A stretch of DNA of 64,000 nt from Halocaridina rubra (lineage: Eukaryota > Arthropoda > Malacostraca > Decapoda > Atyidae): positions 53,501 to 117,500 of the forward strand of contig JAXCGZ010007654.1 in assembly GCA_037179515.1 (NCBI GenBank), read 5' to 3'. The notes below the pieces were generated by a model. That model was given only the letters and a program-made list of their open reading frames with translations. It was not told the origin of the DNA and did no database searches. Both the position numbers and the translations under genes were made by a program. Shown piece by piece: positions 46,245-59,400 of this stretch. The number at the start of each line of letters is the position of its first letter. Positions within the stretch are counted from its first letter, which is position 1.

Positions 46245-46989
46245 TCCCTTTGGATAAGTTAGGTTAAGACACACCAAAAATGTGTTTTTTTTTGACACGT
46301 GGAATGAAGGGTTTTGTGCTTCATTTCTGCTACATATCACTCGTCTATTGCTTTCCCCTTACCCAAAACCCCGATTCCCAGTGCTTCTCCTTATATTTGT
46401 TAGGGGTAAGGTGGGGCCAATGAAAGTCTACATCGAATGTTTTGCGCCAGAAATGGAGTTCAGAATCGTTTTTTTCACAAAGAAAGCTATCAGAAAAATG
46501 CAGTTTTTATATTGTAAGAGAACAATCCCCCCTTTGAAAATTTACTGGATATTATATATTTCCCTATGGTTTTTTATGTTTTCAATGAGTATGACCTTGC
46601 ATACCGTTGAAAAATGTATGCTAACCTTACTTTACCTAAAATATGGCAATTTACGACATTTTTCCTATGGTTTTTGAATGAATTTAACCTTGAAAAGTAT
46701 TGTGTTTAAATTTTTTAGGTCAGGTTAAGTAAGGTTACGTTAGCTAAAGTTTTCCGACAGTTTTCAAAAGATATACCGAATTCATTCAAAACACATCCAA
46801 AACCATAGGAAACTTACAATATTCACCTCCAAGTAGAGACTGGTCAAATTGTGCAATATTACCAAAACAACTACAATACAAAAATGTGCTATTAGCACAT
46901 CAAAATTTATTCCATTCTTGGACTTTTTTTTTATCTTTTGATATACACTTCTAATTGTTATAAGATGAAAGAATGCTTGATTCTTTGCA
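46245..46989. other. 5' flank or 5' UTR intron of MTMR9
   Basis: The last bases read TTGATTCTTTGCAG just before GACTAATGG, a plausible 3' splice site, so an upstream non-coding exon is possible. The open frame at 46282-46677 has no support. Confidence 0.4.
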
Positions 46990-46995
46990 GGACTA

Positions 46996-47385
46996 ATGGA
47001 GTTTGCCGATCTAATACGCATATCGCGATGTGATCGCGTTATGTTGCAGCGTCCACACCACCCTAAGCTGGACGGAACATTGTGTATCACAGGACACCAT
47101 TTGATTGCATCATCACGAGATAATGAACCTCAAGAATTATGGGTCAGTTATGCAAGTCTAGTCGTGCTATTGAGTCACTGGACCATTAGAGGCTTAAGTT
47201 AGGCACAAATAGATGTTTATTTACCCGATTTGGATTTTGAATATTTTAATAAATGGGTGCCAGATCGCAATTAATGCATTGTTTCCTATCCTCACTTATT
47301 CATTTTCTGTGCCAATTTGCATCCCCTGTTGGAGCCAACTGTTTTATAGACTTTAACTTTCTCCAGCTGGGCTGTTGCTTGGCTG

Positions 47386-47463
<78 letters not shown>

Positions 47464-50400
47464 TAATTTATATGAGTTGGAGATTTATATGCAAACATTG
47501 TCTTCTCATTTTTTAGAGTGCCTGCGTGTATATAGTCTATAAGTACTAAAGAACAGCTCTTACTTAATTGTCATTGTTGTAAGAAATCTTCTGTGCTTAT
47601 TTTGATAACTCTCCTAAGTTAACTAACATTTTTTCTTTGTGTTTAGTTATTGCATAGCAATATTGATGCAGTTGAGAGAAGACAACAGGGAATGACAGGA
47701 GGAATATTATGGCTGAAATGTAAAGACTTGCGCATTCTACAGTTGGATGTTATTGGCGCTGATCAGTTTGCCAAAGTAGCCGATACGATTGAAGATCTAA
47801 TACGAGTTGGTGAGTCACAGGGCACTGAAATTTCTTTTACATTTAGTTCTCTTATTTATGATTGCCTTTCTACTTTTTACAAATCCATTTGGGGATGTTA
47901 TTTGGTTTTATGTCCTCGTGTATATTCACCAAATATCATACGTCATCTCTGATTGGTTAGCTCGTATTTAGTAAATGTTGTAAATTGCAACTTTATAAAC
48001 CCTCACTTTCTGAAGAATTGCAATATATGAATGGGTAATCATATGTTAGTATATTTTTTATAGTAAGAGTTTATGGTAGGACTGTAATTACTTAGCTGAA
48101 GAAAACAGCTGTCCAAACTATTACCTGTGATGCAAAGCCTTAGACAAGGAATGAATGACAAGAGTGAACCTTGGTATGGAATTATATTCTATATTGTTGT
48201 TTGACAACTTTTGACTGGGGAAATGATGAATATGTATATTAGAAGTTTGAATGATAGAGAGAGGAATGGAAGGAGTGAACATAGTGCTGCACAGTTTATC
48301 CTTTGATTTTTTGACTTGCTTGTTTTGGTATCAGTCCATCGTTATCTTCCTGCGATGTAAACAGAAATTACAGTTGCGATGCATCGCAACCACTCCAATA
48401 TTTTGTTCCCTCAGGAGGACTTCAGGTTTAGCATCAGCCCTTGTTGTGCCAGATCAAGTAAAGTATCTAATTTTTTTTTATTGAATGGTATTGATTAGGT
48501 CAAAAGATATTTTTTTATGACTTTCAAATTGTCACTTAAAAATCTAATTCTCTATTTCATGGTTTATGTAACTAAATATTTCTAGGAATATATATCTTGC
48601 TGCTATTCACATAGGAGGTATAGCTTGGGACTTGTAGCGTAGTGGTTAAGAGTGCTTGACTTGGAAAATGACAAACCCGTGTTTGAGGCCACTGCAGGGT
48701 GTTAGGAAGAGCATCCAGCCTTAATTCCCGGGCTTGGACATGGAAACCTGTTGCAGCTTCCATAAATGTACTTTAAAATTCATGAAGAGAGTGAAGTGTC
48801 ATATCTTTTGGTAGTTGAATATAGGGATTTTCTATCCTGATAAATTTTGCTCCCTTGAGATAGTTTGTAAAATATTAGTATTTGTGCAATATCTTGCTTT
48901 GAACAGAATATAGTATCCCTCAACAATATCATTTAGATCTGTAAAATTCAGTTACTTTTATAAAGTACAGTTAGAAATTTCCTTTTTTGTGTGAATTATG
49001 TTGGTTTTTCCTTAAGCTGCATAGTTGAGCTGCCTCAACTCCCTAAGAAAGGCCTCTACCCATCTAGGGCTTTTAACAGAGCATCCCACGAAGTGTATGT
49101 TGTGTTGTTGGCATAAGTGGTTTTGTGCTGTTCAGTCTTCCATAATATGTACGATTATATGAGGTGACGTGTTTCATATTGGATAGGGATCATTGCCAGA
49201 GAGTCCTGTAGCCTCTTTTGATATCTAAGAAAGGCTGGATGGTCCCCATATTATTTTCCGGCTAGATGGAATCTGTCTTTACAGGAAAGGAAGGATTGTT
49301 TAGCAGCATTAATATGTACAGTAATGTCTATTGTATCTTTATGTGCAGAGGAGCCAGTCCTTCAGTATCCATTCTTTTACCGAGCAATGTACACCGTACT
49401 TGAGGATGGATGGACTGCCTTCACTCCTGAATCGGAATTTTCCCGTTTGATTCAGCCAGGGGATGACTGGAGAATATCTTACGTAAATAAAGAGTATAAG
49501 GTAAAATATTAATTTATATGTATGTTTTATTATCAGTACAAAAGAATGTGCTTTTAAATTTGAGAAAAATTAGTTTTTTATGTTATATAATGAAAGTTAA
49601 GCTCCATTTTAAAGGTAGATACATAGATGTTTGTTGTTTACTTTACATCCGACCTTATTTCCCCAGCTCCAACATGCCTGTGTCCACCCTAATATGAATG
49701 GGGATTATCAATGACACATTAAAACGTCAAATGTTTAGTATAGTTTGATGCATACCTCCATTATTTGCTTATATTTCATGTGATACTCTACTCTTTATCT
49801 TTCTGTGTTCAAACCCAAATAATAAATTTTAAGAAACAGTACCTTTATGGTATTTTAAACTAGTCTAATCGTGACTATAGCACCATGATATATCCGTTTT
49901 AAGATTTGATCATGTAAATAATAATACAGTACACCACTGATATATACCGTTGAAACATGAAGAATGCCTATATTGTTACTATATTTTATACAGGTTTGTC
50001 CATCATACCCCAGCGCAGTTGTAGTACCCAAAAATATTGAAGATGGCGACCTCATTGCTATATCCAATTTTCGTCAAGCGGGTAGATTCCCCGTTTTAGC
50101 TTATCGCCATGAGGGATTGGTAAGTGTCTTTTGAAATGTGTAATAAGTATCTTGATAGTTGAAAAACTGTGATAATTTTACTTAAAGTATTTTGGTATCT
50201 ATTCTTCACTCTGACCATATTCGTATTGTTTTTTGTAAACTAGAATGAAAAGTCAAAGTTTTAGAGTCACTTCTCAAATATATATACGGATGTAATATTT
50301 CTTACTTTAACTCTTTGCCACTGTAGTTTTGTTTTCTTTCCTTATCATTTTACTGACCTCATTTTGACCTGTACAGTAGTTGTGGAGGAAATTATTGTAT

Positions 50401-53400
50401 GTTACATACTCAGTATATTTATTTTAGGCTGTCTTAATGAGAAGCGGCCAGCCTATGATTACAGCAAATGGGAAGCGATGCAAAGAAGATGAACGCCTGC
50501 TAAACAGTGTGCTGGCACGTGAGAAACGAGGCTACATCATAGATACTCGGACGCAGAATTTAGCTCAATCAGCTAAGGTGAGTAGAAATATTTAAATTAT
50601 GATTTAAATAATTTTTTTATGATGTGCTTTTAATTATGGTAATTTTAAGTTTATTTATGTAAGTGAATCGCAATTTGGCAATTATTTATGGGACTATTAA
50701 TCAAGTTTTATTTTTATATGGTGTGTTTGAGCTCTGTAGTTAATTTTTTTTTAAGGGATAGGTAAACCTTTATGAAATGTTGTTGTTTGCCATTTTATGT
50801 CACTATTAATCCTCATTCAAGTGGGGGAGGACACAGACAAGCTGGAGTTGGAGAAATAAGATTGGATACCCTTCCTAACACCCCGTGGGAAGCTCAAGCT
50901 TGGGATTATCACTTCCCGAGTCTAGTACTGCAACCACTGCATGACTGCAGTCCTTGCAAACCTATGTGAAATGGGAGGGAGAAATTAATTCTGTTTATAT
51001 TTGTCAAAATACTATGACAGTTAGCAACTAATTTAGACTAGCTTGCTTATAAGAAAATGCGTCATATGAAATTTTATCTTTATTAGGTTTGATATTTATA
51101 GCGAGGAAATATAATTTGTAGGTAATGACAATATTCCCAGGTAGTAGGTTGGCTCATAGCACCAGCCTCTGTTGCGATACTACAGCTGAAAGGTCTTTTG
51201 GAATTAAGTATGACTTTCCAGGACAGTTCGATGTTGTCTTCCTTCAGTTACTTTTTTTTCTATGCCTACATCAATACCGAATATTCTTGCATATTTGTTA
51301 CACATATCTTATTATCCCCTCACATCTGACAAGTCACAACACTCTCCATCTCTGATTCTCTTTACTTTTTGTTTTCGTCTTGCCCAGGTCCGATGAGGGC
51401 AGATTTTTTTTTTTTTTTTGGCCTGCCCTGGTGTCACAATAAGAAAGAAATATGATGACTGGAATGAGGACTAGACCTAACCTTACTTACGATATTGTGC
51501 AAAACTGAGTTTTGAATGTACTTGTATTTTACTATCACTGTGTATACAAAGGTTCAAAGCTCACTTGTAAAATGGGTGGCCAAGTCAGAGCACTACCTCG
51601 ATTGCTTTGTTGTTGAAAATAGTAAGGGAAAATTCCCAGTCCCCACACTCTGCCTCATTTAGTCATCTTTTGCAAAAACAGGGGAACACATAAGTGGTAT
51701 TCTAGTCCTCCATCCCAGGAGAAAGAAGAAAATGCAGAGTAAGAGCTTATGAAAAATGCCACAGTTAAGGGTTTGATTGAAAGTGTTGAAGACACTCTAT
51801 ATTTTTTGTAGAAAACTCTGCAAATTAGTGTGTCAATTCTGAAAATTTTAATCTTGGGCACTTATGTAATTGCCTTTGTAATCCAGTCCTTTAAGTGATG
51901 CCATTTGAACTAATTACTGAAATGCCGAAATGAACATACCTTTATTCTCTGAAAGTGAATACTGTACTTGCATACCCCATTGATTTGTGGGAATTATAGT
52001 AAGCATAAAGTTTCCTAATAATTATATGGAAGTAAAAAATTCAGTATGCCGGTAGTTATTTTCTGTACTGCTCAGTCTTTATATTACATATGTGATATGT
52101 CGTAAGTAGTCTGAAATTGAGAGGTTTTGGTATTCAAATACTTGGAAAACTTGAGGGCTATTTATTTATTAAAGATTCTAAGGCATTGTAGGAGTAAAGA
52201 GTGTATTATTGAAGGTAAGTGTTGCCTTTAGACAAGAATGTATGATGTGGTTTGATTGCATAGTCTGTACATGCATTACAGGTAGAATAGAAGGCATAAT
52301 TGTTAGATTAAAGAGGTGGGTATAGAGGGGAGGGGAGATGTTATTTCAGAAGCGTAATCGTTACTGCTGAGACTACATTGCCCTTTTGGTAGATGTAGAG
52401 GCACAGATGATGAAGCTCGTGGAGGAAGTCTGAGAAAGATTGTGGGGGGAGAAACATAAAGAGTTTATATTGAAGAGAGATATAAGTTACAATGTAGTAG
52501 AGAAGACAGTGGGACTAATACATTGATGGAACTGAATATTATAACCAGAGAGAATATATATAGTTTTAAGCATATGTATTGAACATATTAGCAGTTAAGA
52601 GTTAGGGATAAATTAACTGACTGGGGAGATATAGAGTTTCTGTAGACACTGCATAGACTATGAATGACTTGATTATGGATACGGACCAAGATTATTGTTG
52701 GTTGTGAGTATTGGGTTTTATATGCAGGTAAGAGTGAGTATATTGAGATGAAGTGCTTTATGGTGATTCTGATTCTTGAAAGTGAGAAAAAAGAATTCAG
52801 TATGTTGGAATTAGAAATCTTTAGTTTATAGAGTGGAGCAGAGAAGAGTTATTTGTTATAGATCTCTGATAAAGTGGATAATAAGAGGACAATACAGATG
52901 ATTTCCAATGAAATAGTAATCAAGGGTAGGTCATACAGGTAGGAAGTTGTTTAGGATTCATTCAGTAGGGTCTTTGATGTCCAATAAGATGAGAGTCTTG
53001 CTGGAAACAAAATTGCTGTTAATTGGATTTGAATGATATACTGTACACTGTAATATTGTGTGTTTGAGGTTCACACACAAAGTCTTCATGATCCAAATTA
53101 GAAGAATAAAGGAATACATGAGGCTTTGTTGCAGAGGATATTTGAACTTGTGCTTCATCATATTCAGTGTATACAGCAGTCAGAAATTGTAACTGTGGTA
53201 AAATATCAAATAATGGCATTAATATGCAGTATGTGAAAACATAATACATTTTTTACCCTTGGCCAGGATTCGAATCTAGGACAGTACCTTAGCACACTGA
53301 TTTTATGTCTAAGGTTCGAATCCCAGCCAGGAGCAAAGATACATTGTGGTTAAAAATGCGCAAGTGCATAAATACAGTCACACTTGTAAGGGGGTGGCCG

Positions 53401-56400
53401 AATCAAAGCACATCAATTCACTGGACGCTAATATCCCTTGATCACTGCTTTCAGCTCTTTGAGGATAAAGGGCTGCCACAATTCCTCTCTCACAACCCTG
53501 CTTGGGTGATCTGCGGAGTAAATAGTCAAGGAGTTTCTTCCTTGAGGTCTAGCAGTGGCAGCTGTAGCGTAGAAAGATATATGATATTTTTATTTTTTAC
53601 TTTTTACCTTTTCTACCACTAAATAAAATTTGCTGGGAAAGCTGTAGAGTGTAAAAAGAAATCAGCAAGTATGTTAAATATCTTATTACAGGCAGCCCTT
53701 AACTTGAGACTGAGAAGTTTCGATGAACTATATATAAAATGAAAAGGTCATTAGTTGAAAAACTTATAATGCTGAGGGACATGTGTGCATGGTATATTTA
53801 GTTACATATTAAGGTATATTTAGTTACATTTTAAGTTATAGAATGCTCAGTGCATACTGTGTTGACATAATTGTTACGAATATATTTTTTTTTCATCATG
53901 ACTGCTGTACACAAATAAAAAATATTATGTATAAGTGATTGGAAGTTCATTTCTAGTTTGATTGGTCCCAAGTGAAAATGTATAAACCAGGATCTGTTTG
54001 ACTGTTTGAATTTTAAAGCCATAGCTATAAAGATCTACTCAAATTTTTTGTATTCCGTTGCTCTCAGGTGATTTGATTCATTTCTTGGAATTTTTTTATT
54101 AAGAGTGCACTTGATATTTTTAAATGTAAATTGACTAAACTATATTTTATAATGTTCTTATTATTTTACAGCCCTTTGTTTATTATTTCTTACACACAGA
54201 ACCTTGCGCAGTCAGCAAAGGTACAGGTATAGGAAATGTCTGTATTGATATATGGCTCTCAAAACTGTTTGCATGCATAGAATAACAATGTACTTATTAC
54301 TGTAGTGTAAATGTCAGAACTAATTGTACATTCTCTTGCTCTCATCAGAAATAATGATTATACAAGCTATTTATCTGTTCATTATTCTTTACTTCATAAT
54401 GCTTTTGTATGGAGTAAATAGCATTTCATCTGGCCCATTCATATTAATGGATGTCTTGCAAGTAATGTACTTAGAAATTAAGCTCGAGAAAATATGACGA
54501 ATTCTCCTTTTCAAAACTTTTTTTATTCATCTCTCACTTCATATTTTGTTTTTTATGAGTTAGTACATATGTAGTCAAGGAAGAAGTCAACAGTATTTGC
54601 TTATAAGAAAACTTCACATTGATACTGTAAAATTTGGTTAATTCAGTTGCAAAACTTATAGTGAAGTAATTTTTTGAGTATTGTATACATTTTTTCTATC
54701 AACTAATGCTAATTTTGCTTTCTTTAATGTGGTTGACTCTATTACTTGCTTAAAACTTGGTACTCCTTAGTGTTTATATATTCAGTAGATTTGGCTCGAA
54801 TTCATGGGCTTCAGGATTAGTAAAAAAAGCTTTGGTTTTTCTTAGCTTGTTTATTTGAGACTGGTGAATCCACCTACATTTGCACCTGCCAATTGGCAGG
54901 GTAGTTTGTGATTATAGCACAGACATTTCATACTTAAGCCTTAGGCTACACAGTCTGTAGCAATTATTCACCAATCTGTCTGGAGTAGAGACCAGCTAGT
55001 GACAAAGCTGTGACGTATTATTTATACATGGCAACCTTTAGGAATGCCAATGCTAAGTCATTTGCAGGTTGAAGAGCCTGTGGCTCTATTCACCAGTCTG
55101 GAGTAGAAACCGTCTTGTGACAAAGCTTCGACATAATACTGTACTTATCTCTGGCAACGTTGAGGATATGCTAAAAACTAGTCATATACAAGGCTATTTG
55201 GGTACTCTTTAACTATTATTAATGATATCTTTGCTTATTACTCGCCTTTGCAGAAAATTTTAGAGCCTTTAACTATTATCTTCTTATGGAGGACCTATAA
55301 GTGGATTAATATTATGGGCTTATTAGCTGTTTATTAGTGGATTTCTTTATTTATTTATCATTGGTAGTTTGGGTTACTGTACAATGGAGAGACCTATTTC
55401 TGGATATGTACTTCATTATTATTAAATTTTCTTTTCTCTTGCATCAAATTAGAATAAGTATGTCCTAATAGTGTACGATAAGATTAACAAAAAGTGCTTA
55501 TATGTTGCTTTTACAGTGCAGTATGTTTTTATATTAACTTTTGAATTTATTTATGCTTAATGTAAGATAAGTTGCATATGCTTTATGTACATTATTTATG
55601 AAGTGTTCAGCTATGTTCTTTGGTCTTGTTATTTTCTATTGTCTTAAAGTCTTGTAATTATGAAATTACATAGTTATATTTACTATTGTATGGTATTAGA
55701 TAGATTAAGGTCTTTACTGCATCATCATTTGCATGGGTATCTTGAGAATATTTATTTATTTGAGGGTTTATAATGTGTTATATTAGTTTTTGCTTATTGT
55801 TTTGTGCATTGCAATGAAAAACATATAATAATGGATCTTAAAAGAGTGATTTTATAGGATCAAATTTTATGCATTTGATCAATGCATTTTGAGGTAATGT
55901 TTAAGTTGCATTATTATTGGCACCACTCTCTCACAAAGCCATCATTGCATAGTATTGTGAAAGTTTTTACTTTTTCTCCATTGGTATTTTTCACTGTAAT
56001 TCAGTATCAGTGTTTACCAATGACTATTGCCAAGTGTGAAACACACCATCTACGTTCATTTAAAGAATTGTTTTTAAATTCGAGAGAATTACATTGATGT
56101 GAAGCTACTGATTATCTCTCTGCCTCATTTAGTTGACTTCTGTGGCATGGAGGGGGACACCAAACAGTATTCTTGGCTCTTGCCTCAGGGGAAAGCAAAA
56201 AGAACTTGCTGGATTTATTCTTATTCAATCATTCTAGGAAGCCATAACACTTTTAAGCACTAAGTACATTACCCAACACGGGATTCGACCATGAGACTTT
56301 AGCGAATGTAAATTTTAAAGTCAGAGCTTATTTGTACTTTGAGCTTGAAATTATTTTTGCTCAGTGGTATATGCGATGATGTTTATTACTTGCAGATTGT

Positions 56401-59400
56401 TACAAGATATTTAATTTTTTTTTAAGGATTAGCAACATCCAAATTTAATGTATAAATATTTTCTCCGTTACAGTTTGAACTTGTAGTAATGTTATGTAAG
56501 CCAGGGGTATATACATTAAGAATTTTATTGTCAAAATTAAGTCAATAAAGTAATCCAGAACTATTTATTTTAAGAGTTTTTTTTGTGTTAAAATTAAGGC
56601 AAGATTTTTTCGCTTTTTAAATTTTTTTAAAGCCAGTATAGCATTTTATTTCAAGATATTTTGGTATAATTATATTGTGAGATGCGACACATTTGTAATA
56701 GAAGCTTATTTACCAAGTAAAGTATAACATCCATAGGAATATGAATGTCTTAATATTTCAAATATTTTTCTCATTTATGTAGCTGTATATTGTACTGGTA
56801 TTTAAACTTGCAAGTATCAAATATATTGAAAAGAAGGATTAAAAAAATTCAAGAGAGTTAATGTGGCATTTAGTTGCAATGTATGAACAAATGATAGGAA
56901 TTATCTTATGTTTGGATAAACGTTTCCAATTTTAGTGTAGTAATCCCTAAAACTTTGGGAAGCAGGCAATAAATCTGAGTATTCGCTCATAGACTTATAT
57001 TTTCTAAGAACATTCATTAATTGTATATAATTACTTCTTTTTACATAGCTACGTGGAGGTGGATACGAGCCTGAACCCCACTACCCTAATTGGCGGCGTG
57101 TGCACAAGCCAATTGATCGTCATCATGTTTTGTTGGAGTCGCTCACAAAGCTTATGGATGGTAAGAGGAATTATCTTTCTTTTTGACTCATTCTAGAAAC
57201 GGGGACTGCAGTAGCACAGTGGTTAGAGCGTGTGATTCAGGATGTGACAAACTCATGTTCGAACCCACTGTGAAGTGTTTAGAAGGACATCCTGCCATAA
57301 TTCCCCAGCTCCAATCTGTATGTATCCACCCTCATCATGGGGAATAATAGTGATTCATAAAACAGCAACGAACAACAAATACTGTCTTATTCTAGAAGTA
57401 AGTGTGTAAATATCTGCAGGAAGAGCGAGAGTTTATGTATTTCTTTTGCATTCGCTTATAATAAACTTGAAGCTGGTTTTACAGGTGTTAATGATACAAC
57501 CTCAGGAACGGATAAGTGGCTTAGTAGATTAGAGAGTAGCAGTTGGATGAACAACATCAAGGAAACCTTAAACTGCGCTTGTCTTGTGGCTCAATGCCTA
57601 GATCAGGTGAGTTGCGTGTCATATTGTTAACTTCTCTGCTCTTATCAACAAAAATTTTCCTATTATGAATACTGTACATATAAGCTACGAGCAATTTCTG
57701 TCATGCTTTTTGTGTAACAGTGGACTGAAAAAAATGTGATAGGATTAATTTTATATGTAAAAGTTTTATTTACCATGAAAACATGAGGAAAGAGTATATG
57801 GTTTAATGTCAAGAATTAAATTTGTTTGATAGGAAGGAGCTTCTGTTTTAGTGCATGACACGGATGGTATGGACTCCACTCTACAAGTTACATCACTTGC
57901 ACAAATCATCTTGAACCCGGATTGCCGTACAGTGAGAGGGTAAGAGATACAGTGGGTTTGCTTATCAGCCCTTAAGCATGTTTTCTTTTGCTTGTATTTA
58001 TGTGAAAAGGTAGTAACCCTTAGATATCTGTAGCTTATCATCTACTCTGTTTGCATTTTTTAAGCAGTGGCTACAGATAAAATAGTTAACAATTACATGA
58101 CCGCTTTATACATGAACAATTCCCCATTGATTATATTGTAAATGAAAATGGTTTGATATACCTGTATATATTAGGCTCATTATTGTGCATCACTATGAAA
58201 AGTTGTGTTCCTTGTGCCGTTATTGATAATTTAAATTTTTGGCAGTTTATGCTATAGTCATTTCAATGAGGTATTTGTGTATTGATAATTCCCTTTTGGT
58301 TTTAATGGAAGTACTGCGTATTTAATCTGATTTTGTCACGGACACTGCATTTTGCTCTGTTGTAAGTACAGAAGCTCCTCTACTTATGAACAACCGAGTT
58401 ACGAACATTCACAGATACAAACAAAAACTAACCATAAGCTACCCATGTATTAATGTATGTATTACTGTACTGTACTGTATTATTACATTATTATTACTGT
58501 ATTAAAATTCATTAATGCTGTATACTTTATGTTGTATATAGTAGTTGTCTTCAGCCTTAGCACTTAGCAGCACTATATATTTATGTACTGTACAGTCCTT
58601 TTTTTTTTAACCAAAACACAACCAACTAACATTTCTACTTACATTCGAAAGTTGGGGATTGTCTGTACTGTATTAATTTGAGCTCTGCATTAAGCTATGA
58701 GTGCTCTTACACACATCTCCAACTTCCTCATTCCTCTACCTCTGAATCCAGCTGGCATTGCAGAATATTTTAGGACATTACTCCTCTAGTACACAAGTTT
58801 TCTTTTCAGCTACATGCAGAATCTAACGGTTACTGCCATACCATACTGTAGGATTAATATGCCATCATACAATTCAGGCTAATTTTGCCTTAATATATGT
58901 ATCTTTCTATATCCTATTCAGTGTCCTTTGTTGGCTTTCCTCGTTTCCTAACTACCATTTTATTTCATGTCTACCGAGTATGTGGTATTGTCCACCACTT
59001 GATATTACCTGCTATTTATTCAACCATTCCATGTCTACTGCATGTCATCCAACTCCTATCCTTGCATATATATCATTATAATATTTTGTTTTTGAAATTG
59101 TAAAATTTGTAATTTTTATGGGTTTGCTGTGTTATGCTAAAACTTTAACTCTTAGTACTTTATTTATTTATTATATTGCAAATTGTATGATTATTACCAC
59201 CCTCCATTGATAGAGTAAATAGTTTTCACACAGCAATCTTCGCTTTGTGGTTATTTTCTCATATCTCTCTAGGTTGAGGATTTCTTTCAACTGGTAACAT
59301 ATTATTATTGGTATTTCTTGACTCCTAATTGGGATTGATCAGTTCAGCGACTGCTTCTTTCCTTCCTCCTCCAGACTGGAACACTCTTTCTCATTCTGTC

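Noticed and set aside
46282..46677. 131-codon open frame upstream of MTMR9
   Set aside because: No domain, no codon bias, hydrophobic low-information translation, and it lies where a promoter or 5' UTR intron is expected.
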